Shown one piece after another: positions 29,527 to 39,052 of a stretch of 64,000 nt of DNA (the first letter of the stretch is position 1; each line of letters begins with the position of its first letter). The notes beneath the pieces were generated by a model, which was given only the letters and a program-made list of their open reading frames with translations, made no database searches and was not told the origin of the DNA. The stretch is from positions 2,294,001 to 2,358,000 of the forward strand of contig CP048715.1 of assembly GCA_022641835.1 (NCBI GenBank). Reading direction: 5' to 3'. Origin of the DNA: Petasospora fabianii (taxonomy: Eukaryota > Ascomycota > Saccharomycetes > Phaffomycetales > Wickerhamomycetaceae). The translations under genes were made by a program, and so were the position numbers.

Positions 29527-30501
29527 TCATTCATCAAACACCGTAGCCTGCTGAGGAGAAAACACTGGCATCGTCTCAAGCATTCCACGGACATATTCAT
29601 ACACGGTAAAAGTGACAGCCTGACCTGGGGCAACTCTCATAACTCTTGGTGTGATACCCTTGTACAAGGCTGCGAAACCTTCCTCCTTGATCAACTCTCT
29701 TGTGATTCTCATGATTCGTTGAGCACTAGACTGCTTGAGCACAGCATCGTTTGGATTAGAGGACTTTGTCTCCTTTTGCAATCTTGTCTTGATAGTATCC
29801 AATGGTGCATTGGTGAATGGACCAATGGCACCAGAGATCAAACCGATACAGGAAGTCTGCCAACTTGGAACAAGGCCTCCGTTACCATTTTTGGTGTGGT
29901 AATCCTGCAGGTACTCTTTCAATTTGGAGTACACAGTAAAGTTTGCACCTTGGTTCGTAGCCTGTCTAGCGGCAGTAAGTGAAACACCTCTGTATAGCGT
30001 GGAGAATCCCTCCTCAACAATAATACGGTACAAGGCATGTCCAGCGTTTCTATACTTTGGAGCACTGAGAGGGTCAGACATGGAATGATGTTGAGCTTGC
30101 AGTCTAATCTTGACAACTTCCATTGGGTTAACAACAGCACATGCTTCAGTGATACCGGCACCGACACCTGCAATAAAAGTGGATGATGTTGAGATGGAAC
30201 CATCTGGTCTCTTGAGTAAACCTCTGTAGAACTCATATGATGAGAAACGGATAGCCATCTTTGGGATGATACCAATGACAACGGCTCCAAGACCCTTGTA
30301 TAGACCCGTGATACCCTCCTTACGGGCAATCTGAATACCAGTGGTGATGAAGCCTGGATTCTTCACCATACCGGTCTTTCTATGGAGCTGCATACGCACC
30401 TTGATTGTGTCAAGAGGATGACAACATAGCGCCTCGAAGAGACCAGCTGTTCCTCCAGAAATGAGGTTCACAGCTGTAGATGATGATTTCTTGTTAGACA
30501 T
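29527..30501 (-). CDS. SFC1: Mitochondrial succinate-fumarate carrier
   Basis: 324 residues in three repeats of about 100, each with the mitochondrial carrier signature: PLDTIKVRMQ, NPMEVVKIRLQ and PLDTIKTRLQ, followed by EGxxGLYKG-like second halves. The opening NLISGGTAGLFEALCCHPLDT and the first-repeat MVKNPGF region match Sfc1 (Acr1), which exchanges cytosolic succinate for mitochondrial fumarate and is needed for growth on ethanol or acetate. Inner-membrane protein with six helices. A TATATAAAG box (about 30714-30722) and a Mig1-type site lie upstream, fitting glucose repression. Confidence 0.92.
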   Translation of the reverse strand: MSNKKSSSTAVNLISGGTAGLFEALCCHPLDTIKVRMQLHRKTGMVKNPGFITTGIQIARKEGITGLYKGLGAVVIGIIPKMAIRFSSYEFYRGLLKRPDGSISTSSTFIAGVGAGITEACAVVNPMEVVKIRLQAQHHSMSDPLSAPKYRNAGHALYRIIVEEGFSTLYRGVSLTAARQATNQGANFTVYSKLKEYLQDYHTKNGNGGLVPSWQTSCIGLISGAIGPFTNAPLDTIKTRLQKETKSSNPNDAVLKQSSAQRIMRITRELIKEEGFAALYKGITPRVMRVAPGQAVTFTVYEYVRGMLETMPVFSPQQATVFDE

Positions 30502-31443
30502 TATGGGATTTCTGTGTGAATGCTATGGTGATGTTTCTTATTATATATGTGGAATGTGTTCAAAACGTGGGTGGAGAAACAGGAGGGGAGGATAGTAGGG
30601 AGGACAACGAGAGGTAGCGAGCTTGTAGGGGTGACTGGGTATTAGCTACCTTTGCTGTGGGGGTAAGTAGTACGCGTGTGGGGAAAGCAGATCTACTTTC
30701 TGGGGAAGCAGCTCTCTTTATATACCGTTTCCGGTCTCGGAAGCCCCCCTGATGGTGATTGTAACGGGTCAATGGAGTGACAGTGCGGGCGTGGCCGGCA
30801 CCAAATTGTGGGGCAGGCGGAGGCAAGCGGATTCGAAGATTGTTGGTCCCCGGGCAGGGGACTCAAGAGTCTCAGTGTGGCCAGAAAAAGAGAAAGAGGC
30901 ACTCAATTGACAATAATGAGAAAATTTTATTCATCTTAGCTACTCAAGCATTCCTTGACTACCCTCATCAGGTCTTCCCCATGGTCCAATTTCCTTAGCT
31001 CCCTCCCCTGACTCAGGTGCAACTGCCTGACCGATCACGGAGCCCCCGATGCCCCGGGCGGGCTCTCATCACCGGCACCCGAACACCACCACTGGTCCAA
31101 GGGAAGAACCGTCAAAACGTTTTGGGCCTCGGCGGTGGGCGGATGCCGAGGACGGAAGGGTGGGCACACGACAAACTCGGTACGTTTTAACATGTCCACA
31201 CGGTTCCTGATCGTATCTATCGGATAGTATATGTAATTCTATTGCTTCCTTGTAAATTACCGTAATTTGTTCTCTATCTGCTTCTTGGAAGTTACCTTTC
31301 ATGTCGACATCAAGGAACCACCACGGCCGCAACTATTTATAAGGACAACGGTCTTTAAAGAGATAAGAGCTTCACTACAACCCACATATAATTATCAAAA
31401 CCATGTTCATGAAACGCTTTTATACAAACCACAAACCCCCAGT
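30502..31443 (-). promoter_or_regulatory. SFC1 promoter with Mig1-type site
   Basis: Plus-strand AAATTGTGGGG at 30803-30813 fits the Mig1 consensus (five A/T, then G/C, C/T, GGGG), about 300 bp above the SFC1 ATG. A minus-strand TATATAAAG lies at about 30714-30722. The distal part (30950-31150) is GC-rich with no recognised gene; the right edge is the RPL43 3' flank. Confidence 0.5.
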
Positions 31444-32266
31444 TTAGGCCTCAGCCATCTCTCTCAATCTTCTGATGGTGGATCTGACAGTAGCGGCAGC
31501 AGCGGTGGAGATAGAGTAAGCACCACCGGCAACGGTCTTGTTACAGGAATGACAGTTCCAGATACCGGTAGATTCTCTCTTGACGGACTTCTTACCACAG
31601 AAAGAGCAGTCGTATCTGGCGTGCTGCTGGATCTCCAACTTCTTGGTCTGACGACGAAGGGAGGAACCGTAACGGACACCAAACTTACCAGTGATACCGA
31701 CCTTTTTAGTTCTCTTAGTCCTGTAAATAAATGTTAGTTCTTGCTCTGGGTGGAATGACGATAAAAGACGAAGCGAGAGTTTGAAGATATTATGGATCTG
31801 GAACAACAATTTGGATGGCATCTTCCACATCGACTAGAAGATTCCCTCTTGGAGTCAAAAGTTCGTTTCAAGCGCAATCGAAAATGAAGATATTGTGCAC
31901 CACTGCCCATTGGACACCACAACCTAGAGAAGTATCACAACTCTCAACGAATCATGTAAAAGAGCCTTCCCATACTCCTTCAGTTAAAGGTGCCCGAGGC
32001 CGTTGGGGTCTAAGGACTGAACAAGCTGCTCAGAATGTGAGGCTTTGTCCCAACCAGGACTTATCAAGAACGTCTTTGTGGTTCTCCCATTTCCATTTGG
32101 CCCTCATGATGTAGTGGCTGTGAAAACTTCTTCGGGTAGTGGTGAGGAATGGTGCTGCTGTTCTCGAAACCGCAAAGTGTGAAATATATCCAGTGTATCC
32201 CAAATGCTTCTCCAGAATCCAAATATCGTGTCTCTTTGTCGTTTCTCATAGTGTCTTCACGTACAT
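31444..32266 (-). CDS. RPL43: 60S ribosomal protein L43 (eL43), start codon split by intron
   Basis: The main exon 31444-31720 encodes [20 protein letters not shown] through [18 protein letters not shown], an almost invariant eL43 with its zinc ribbon [18 protein letters not shown]. Its 5' edge follows ...AACTAAC ATTTATTTACAG, a branch point and 3' splice site, and supplies only the G of the ATG. The best first exon is just AT (32265-32266), followed by GTACGT; the joined product has 92 residues, the exact family length. Saccharomyces RPL43 genes, as I recall them, also split ATG as AT|G. Intron about 544 bp. The first exon is inferred from splice signals only. Confidence 0.85.
31721..32264 (-). 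other. Intron of RPL43
   Basis: Begins GTACGT, with branch point AACTAAC about 12 bases before the terminal CAG. It is long (544 bp), as is common for yeast ribosomal protein introns. I found no box C/D snoRNA signature in it. Confidence 0.75.
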
Positions 32267-32414
32267 TTTTGCTGTGTGTAATGAGTGTATCCTCTCTTCA
32301 AACAGACTGTGGTGGTGTCGGTGTTGTGAAGAAAAGCTTGAAGTTTTTCACAGTCCCAGCGAATCCCGCTCGCGACCCTACCGCGCAATCAAATACCGCG
32401 AAAGCACAAGCCTC

Positions 32415-32591
32415 GAGGAAAAAAAAACCTGGTTGGCGCACCCACAGAGTGCGCGTACCGCTTGGTCGCGAACCCAGCACGCAAACACACCGCCATATTT
32501 TGGCCGTGAAAAGCGTAATTCGCGAGACGCGCTGGTGTTGAGGTGTCGAGCGACTGCCATGAGTGCCCTCAGTATATTCACGTGACTAGGG
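32415..32591 (-). promoter_or_regulatory. RPL43 promoter: Cbf1-type CACGTG next to TAGGG
   Basis: TCACGTGAC (32578-32586) directly abuts CTAGGG (32586-32591), about 315 bp above the RPL43 start. Ribosomal protein promoters of several non-Saccharomyces yeasts combine Cbf1 (CACGTG) and Tbf1 (TAGGG-type) sites. A minus-strand T-tract (about 32421-32428) lies nearer the gene. Confidence 0.5.
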
Positions 32592-35370
32592 CATAAAACT
32601 TGAAGTTCTTTGCAAAGAGCCTAGACAACTCAACATGAGTCTTTACGTCCTATTAGTCTTTGAGGAGCTTGACAATAACTGGTAAAGCTTCAGCAACCCT
32701 CAGCTATTGTTATGGCCATACCCTCTTTTCTTCTGTAGCATTCCACAGGCTGAGCGTAAGGGGCTGTATCTCCTGAAACTTGCACATGTGCTACCCGCTT
32801 GGCTCTCTCCATGACAACCAGATTTGAGCTTTGAGATCATTAAACTCTGAGAAGCCAATTTACGAAAGGGGGTCTTTAAGCACGCCCCTATTATTGTTAA
32901 CCACGAATCACATCCCTAATACTAGAAAAGCATTGCGGCTGCTTTGAAGTTAACCTGACGCTGCAGGGAGGTGTAGTACAGTTTTACCATGAGAGGGTGA
33001 TTAGGCCCCTATCACTGCTTTGATTCATTAATGAAGGAATGAAGTGATAACTAAATAGCGACAGACAAACCTTGATATAGTGACAGCTCAATGAGCACGA
33101 CTGGCAGAATCACTAGTGCTGTTCTCTTTTGATCGTGATCTTCTTCACCAATCCTCACTTAGTACTGGGTCCATATGCGGTGTCATAATGAGAGGAGAAG
33201 CTGCACTCTTTGCTATCAATGCTAACATATCATCGGAACAGTTCCCAAATTAAGACAAGAAGTAAGTACTGACAGAACTGAAAGACCTGTAGCACTAAAG
33301 TTTACGCTTGTAGCTACTTGAAGAAGTCTGAAACATTGAGTGCTTTGGGCCCCACATGACAAATAGCCGAGGGTTCGGATGCACCAGGATACAGATGCCC
33401 TAAATTTGGCATGCTAACAAAGCCCCTTGTCTAGGAAAGCTGCTATTTGAATGGCCCATACGGCTATACTGAAGGTTGAAAAGCGGAGATTTGAAGACAT
33501 ATTTCTGGGATTATCCCACAGTATGGTATACTCATGCAGCTTTGATTGAGCAGCCCTGCGTCGTGCAAAAGTAAGCCGTATACCACAGATGTCAGGCTAA
33601 TCTACGAAGGCTGAAGCCATTATTATTTTCCTCTTACATTGTCTTGTCTTTGACAAATCTGTGGTGCGCAGTATGTAGTACTCTCTTCTCTGTCTACCCC
33701 TCATCAGGAAACTGGTCATGATGATAAGGTGTATGTGGTGTGCTATCGGCCGGAAAGAAATAATAAGGATAATTTCGAGAAGTCGGCAACAAAATACTAT
33801 GGCTGGTACAGAAGAAGGCATTGAGGTTAAGCAGAGATATTGTGTTTTCCATCAGCTTGGCGTTATGATCAACTTCTCTTGATGACATGGCGGAGAATTC
33901 TGTTAATGTGCATAATCCAGAGTAACTGATTTAAAGACATAAGCTGTAGATTGAAGGCTGAGGTCACCTGTCTGGCATTATAGCCTGCTATAACGACCTC
34001 TAACTGTCAGGCTGGGGGCCGACCCCTTTTCTGTAGGTTCGATGGTACAAGCTCTCGCATAACATAGCATTCAAGCGGCACAACCAATAGCATCACATCA
34101 TCATCCTGAGCTCTTTAAATTACATGCATGGACCCTTGTTAGATGTGTGCAAGGGTGGGGATGTGGGGACCATGTTGAAATGGTACTTGAGACTAGGTCT
34201 TGGGGTTTGACGCATGCGCTTGTGATCTGCGCGCTGCGATCTGCAGATGTTGGTACGAGGGGTTTACAGAAGCTTCTATGACAATGATTATTAACACAGC
34301 CAGTATGCTTTATGTGATTGTCTTTTGGAAACAGAAAGGGATGTCTGCTCCAGGAAGAGAAAAAGACTAAGGAGATGGCCCATGCTGGTATATTGCTAAG
34401 GTACTCTGTGTTGTTAGCTTACCGATGTCCCTTGAACGTCCAACGATAGAATGAAGGGGTAAAAGAAGGTAACCACACTTAAATACTCTGAGGAGCATCA
34501 ATTCAATGGATCTTGTTCTAAATGTGGCTTATTATTATTATCTGTGATATCCACTATCTATCCTACTTACGAGCCCTCATCATCAGTCTTGCCGCTTCCC
34601 TGGTGGTTGTTGACAGTTCATATGACTTACAGCTACGGATCTTAAAGGATAAAACTTTCAGCTGGTCCCTTTTATTATGTGAAATGCATGTGCAGCGTAA
34701 ATAGGCAGGCTTTTGGCTGTAGCCTATAAGCATTCCCTAAGGGTGGTGTTGGAGATATGGCACAATCAACCACCGATGGAGCTGACGTATCCTTGTCGAA
34801 AACACCATCCTGTTGTAAAAATACCAAGAAAGTCAAATGTTTTTAATGCGACGGAAGTTATTAAACCTCAGCTCCATCCACCATTACCAGAGCTAAAAGC
34901 TCAGTAGCGCACAAATCGTGAGATCTGATCTGTATCTCGAAAGAAAGTTGGGGATGCATGCATATGCAGCTTCATACATAACAATGTTGTCAGGCGACGA
35001 AGACACAGCGCACACGCAGCACCTTTATACACATACAAACTGCACCCTTTCTTCCACCTGGTCATGGGACTATGATTGATTGCTCTTTTAAAGGTAAAGT
35101 CACAGTACTTATGGTGCTGAATGGATAACTCGAACGTTTTTTCCCAACACCAGCGAATGTGTCGTAGTAGCATAGTGTGAATCTTCACTCGATAGACGTT
35201 CCCTGTGAAGAGGAGAGCAGAACAAGAGAGGGGTCATAATAGAGTTCGAAGGATGTGGGGCTCTCCAATGCCATAGCGCCGTGCTTTGTCGCAACTCCAA
35301 CTGGTGTGACACCTACCAGATTCAGATCGAGTGATCGGGAGAGTAAGTGGGACCCCGCCGCATACGCTTA
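32592..35370. other. Large gene-free region (about 2.8 kb)
   Basis: No open frame with recognisable content, and no tRNA or typical snoRNA signature. Two inverted repeats stand out. In a nested one, GAGGTC (33960-33965) pairs with GACCTC (33995-34000) around TTATAG-CCTG-CTATAA (33978-33993). The other is CCCTTG...CAAGGG at about 34134-34156. The right end leads to the SCA7 gene TATA box. It may be an extended control region or host a non-coding transcript. Confidence 0.4.
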
Positions 35371-35458
35371 TAAAAGATAAGTAACACCCCTCCCTATCCT
35401 TCCCTGAGTATACTTCACAGCCCTACACTACAGTGCAAATACTGCTTCTCACAAAACA
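35371..35458 (+). promoter_or_regulatory. Core promoter and leader of the SCA7-domain gene
   Basis: A TATAAAA box at about 35371 lies some 85 bp above the ATG, and a pyrimidine-rich stretch with CCCTCCCTATCC follows, as in many yeast core promoters. Confidence 0.5.
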
Positions 35459-37542
35459 ATGACTCTGTTTGACAACTACGCCTTTGAGATTGTGGATGAC
35501 GAAAACGGGGCCCTGGAGATAGCCGCTGAAGGTGAGCTCTTCTCCCTCCCTCTCTCTCTCTTTCCTTGTATCCCAAGCACTAACAAGTCACACTCAGCTC
35601 CAAAGCTTCCTTTCGACGCTAATGACTATCTCAATTTTGAGCTCAATGAAGCATTCATTGTTCCATCTGCTGACTTTATGAACAATTATCGTGTTTCCAG
35701 CGCCTCGTTGTCGTCAATGTCTTCCATTACCAACATCCAAGAGCTGTCTTTGGATATCACTGAAGATGACGCTGTGGCTACTGCCGCCTCTGAAATCCCA
35801 AACTGTCTTTGGGAAGATCAGACTATTAACACTTATGATGACTCTTTGAATGAATTTATCGACTACGATATCACTCTTTCCATGCCCACTGGTTCTAACA
35901 ACACACCATCCGGGGCAAGGTCTCCCCTGGGAGATACCACTGTATCTATGAATCATAGCCGCCATGAGGCTGAGGCAACCTTCAACTATAAAACCACCTT
36001 TCCCAACTACGCTTATACCCACCCATTCACCACTGACACCCACCATAAACACACATCCTACTCCAATATCCCATCACCATCCAACTTGGTCAAAGGTAAG
36101 CTTCCATACTTTGAACCTTTCCTACGCCGTGTTGCGATTCACTGTTTCATGATATGATATCCCCCACCACAACAACGAGGAAGCGACTGGCCGATACCTC
36201 TCTACCAATCCTATCAATTACCCAACCCTACACTCAACCTACTAACAACCTGGTAATTGTATCACGATACCCAAATACTGTGAAAGGGCCATCATCATCA
36301 CCAATGTTGTGAAATTGAGGTGTCTAGTATGAATAGTAAGTCAATTGTCAGATACCCCCCAGCATCTGGTTCTCTAGTCAACAGTGTGTGAAAACCGGTG
36401 CTATACTTTGATATCTATCGATAACAGTCTTCCTATGATGACCTCAATATTGGTTTCTTTTTTTCAATCAAATCCATATCTTGCTACCTTGCTTACAGTC
36501 TCTTACCTTTTAACTATAAAACTCCTTTACTCTTACTTCTTTTGCTATTTCACGGTCATTTTTGAAGCCCTGTGTTTCTACAGATGTCGTGTGCTCTGTT
36601 TTACTTGCCAGCTTTCACTTCCTTCACATGAGAGTCACAGTTCCTGTCCAGCAGGTTTGAGTGTTATTTCCCCACCAATGGGGAAACAGACGCTCCTCCC
36701 TACATGTACTGGTTTGACTCTCATGGCTTTTCCTTTTCAGTGGTTACATCCCATCATGGCTCGTTCTATCGGCGTTTGAAGTTGATAACTCAGGAACATA
36801 CTAACCAGAATCAACAGGCAACAGCCAGAGCAATATCTCGAATGCCCCACCAGTAATCTCTTATACTACCACAAACACTAATAACAATACCAAGATCACC
36901 GACTACGATCATCCAGACTTCCGCTGTGGAGTGATTACTCGCAATGGCCACCCATGCAAGAACAAGATAACATGTACTTTCCACACCTATGACGCAAAGA
37001 GCCGTGTTGAGAGAAGCGACACAGTTGATAACTTATTGCAAAATTGGAAATGGCTACAGCAGCTAAGTCATCCGCATACCATTATTCTTGGTGCCTCGTC
37101 ATTATCTAGTGGGTTTGGTGAAGGCGGCGACGGTGGTGGTGTTTTGAAGAGGGGGTTTGAGGTCGAGGAGACAGCTAAGGAGGGTGGTCATGTGGAGAGC
37201 GGGCCAGCTATGAAGAGACACAACTCTTGTGTTGGTGCTATAGATAAGTTGTACTGGAGATCTGAAAGCGTTGCTGTCGACGATTTGGATGATGCGGAAG
37301 AGGACGATGCTGATGCTACTCAGGATGAATTGGAACTTGAGGATTATGATGAATGTTTCAGTGGTCCTGAAGAAAGTTTATTGCTTTGGAAGAAGACAGT
37401 TGCACTAGGAGAGGAGTTGACTTATAAGTTGTTGATTGTTGAGAAGGATGAGGATGTTAGAGTCCGAGAGTTCCATGAGAGAGTGGAGATTGGGACTGAG
37501 AAGCTCATCTTGGAGGATCTCCTTGAGACGCATGATTTTTAA
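35459..37542 (+). CDS. SCA7-domain protein, three exons
   Basis: Exons 35459-35531, 35598-36095 and 36818-37542 give 431 residues. Intron 1 (66 bp) runs GTGAGC, CACTAAC, CTCAG; intron 2 (722 bp) runs GTAAGC, a perfect TACTAAC at 36799-36805, then CAACAG. The third exon carries an SCA7 zinc finger (about residues 217-265): CGVITRNGHPC, KITCTFH and AKSRVERSD, the signature of the Sgf73/ataxin-7 family, which anchors the SAGA deubiquitinase module and binds nucleosomes. An acidic stretch (about 328-360) follows. The N-terminal Sgf73 zinc finger is not visible, so this may be a relative rather than the orthologue. Intron 1 keeps the frame if retained, adding 22 residues. Confidence 0.75.
36096..36817 (+). 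other. Intron 2 of the SCA7-domain gene
   Basis: 722 bp, phase 1, with GTAAGC, TACTAAC and CAACAG signals. Removing it joins two frames that otherwise end in stops. It is pyrimidine-rich and contains no recognised RNA gene. Confidence 0.78.
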
Positions 37543-38281
37543 GTGGCTATACGTGATACAGGTATTGGAAATAGTTAGGTTGAGATTAGTGAGGTCTAAA
37601 TAATTGCTATTGATGCTAGTTTTGCTGCCGAGTTTTGTTGTTCTTCCCGGGTTTTGGGGAGGACTATTTTAATTAATCCGCCTACTGGTTATATACACAG
37701 TTTATGATGTCTTATTATGGTTGGTTTCAGACTTGAATGTGAAAAGAGAGCTGGTTCTCTCTTTAGGTATTCAGTATACTATATAATACACAAAGATCAT
37801 AAAGATCTCTTATCGTAGCCCAGCTGAGCTAATAATCCCGAGATGTTTTAATAGTCCCACCACTCGCCATCATTTATAGGAGTGTGTTCCAAGATCGCTT
37901 ATGTATGGTAAAATCCCCGCGCATCAGATTGTACCGATATGGGGCACGTATAGCACTGTAAACTTGTTTTCGGTTTTTAGGACGTGTGGGTGCTTACTTC
38001 TCTTCTTCTCTCCCTATCTGAGTAGGCCATTATCTCTACAAAACTAGTGCTGAAGTTCATATGGTTTATTAGAAGACATTATTAGCGATACATAGCAGAT
38101 GGGTATTACGTTAGCAAAAGATGTGCCAAACTCTGATTGAGACAATTATAATAAAATGGAGTTTGGGCGTATTTGGAAGTCGTTAGCAAAATAGTTTAGT
38201 TGATTAGTGATGAGTAACTGTGTTGTATGAAGGGGTCATTGACGTGATTGTAGAGTACAAGCTGGCAGGCATTAAGTAAGT
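37543..38281. other. Intergenic region between convergent genes
   Basis: AT-rich 3' flanks of the SCA7 gene and the unknown basic protein gene. No gene or structured element is recognised. Confidence 0.45.
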
Positions 38282-39052
38282 TCAAATCTTCTTTTCCAGA
38301 GTGAACACCTTAATATGGTCGGCAAAGTCTCTTTTGGAAGGAGAGGTGTTCTTGATGGAGAGTTTCTCGACAAGCTTGAGCTTACTATTATTCTTGCACT
38401 TTTCCTTCTCCTTGTTCTTGTCAACTCTGTTCTTTGAACGAGTGATGCGGCTGTGTCTCAGGGGAACAGAGCTTCGCGGGGTGGAGTTTAGGTCATCAAT
38501 AGAGAGAGGGGATGGGGCATAGGTTGTGAGCGGGACAGAGAGTGCTGGCTGTGGAAGTTGTCGAATGAGATCGTGCTGATGCTGATGCTGGTGTTGGTGA
38601 TGCTGTGCATTTGGAGTAGGGAGTAACGGGCTCTGGAGGAAGAAATCAACCTCTTTCTTGATAAGGTTGGTCTCTACAGCGTTCCTCTTCTCTGTTTCAT
38701 CATTTTCCATCCTTAAAAGTGCACTCTGAAACCGGTAGTGGCGAAGAGCAGTGTGACACTTCGTTAGCACCCGCGTGAGCTCATCAGCAGTGAGAGAGTC
38801 CTTGAATCCTTGTGGGTCACGATTTAGCTGATCGATGTACCAAGCCACGAGTGATTCCGTTTCATCCGAGTTGTTCTGATGCATTGAGTAGGAAAATGTG
38901 TCATCGTTATGACGGGTGGCGGATGCAGACAAGCAGTGCTCTAGCGGGGAGGCAAAAGTTGCCGGTGACGATGACACTATAGCTGGTGGGGAGGAGCGGG
39001 TATCGCTTATGATGCGGTCCTGTGGTGTCTGAGGCCGTTGCGGCGTGCCCAT
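38282..39052 (-). CDS. Uncharacterised protein with many S/T-P sites and a basic tail
   Basis: 256 residues; not recognised. The N-terminus MGTPQRPQTPQDRI is rich in TP/SP motifs, candidate CDK sites. A predicted helical segment (about 66-130: SLVAWYIDQLNRDPQGFKDSL onward) could be a small conserved domain. A His-Gln repeat (HQHQHQHQH) follows, and the last 65 residues are Lys/Arg-rich with SKNRVDKNKEKEK. No signal peptide or membrane helix; nuclear location is likely from the basic tail. The build recalls short CDK-regulated nuclear factors, but no family can be named. ATG at 39052 and a long upstream region support a real gene. Confidence 0.7.
   Translation of the reverse strand: MGTPQRPQTPQDRIISDTRSSPPAIVSSSPATFASPLEHCLSASATRHNDDTFSYSMHQNNSDETESLVAWYIDQLNRDPQGFKDSLTADELTRVLTKCHTALRHYRFQSALLRMENDETEKRNAVETNLIKKEVDFFLQSPLLPTPNAQHHQHQHQHQHDLIRQLPQPALSVPLTTYAPSPLSIDDLNSTPRSSVPLRHSRITRSKNRVDKNKEKEKCKNNSKLKLVEKLSIKNTSPSKRDFADHIKVFTLEKKI

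Noticed and set aside
36430-36437. TATGATGA inside SCA7 intron 2 as a box C of a C/D snoRNA
   Set aside because: No D box (CTGA) or terminal stem at a suitable distance.
36384-36779. Open frame of 131 codons inside SCA7 intron 2
   Set aside because: It lacks an ATG start, is hydrophobic only because the intron is T-rich, and lies between good splice signals.
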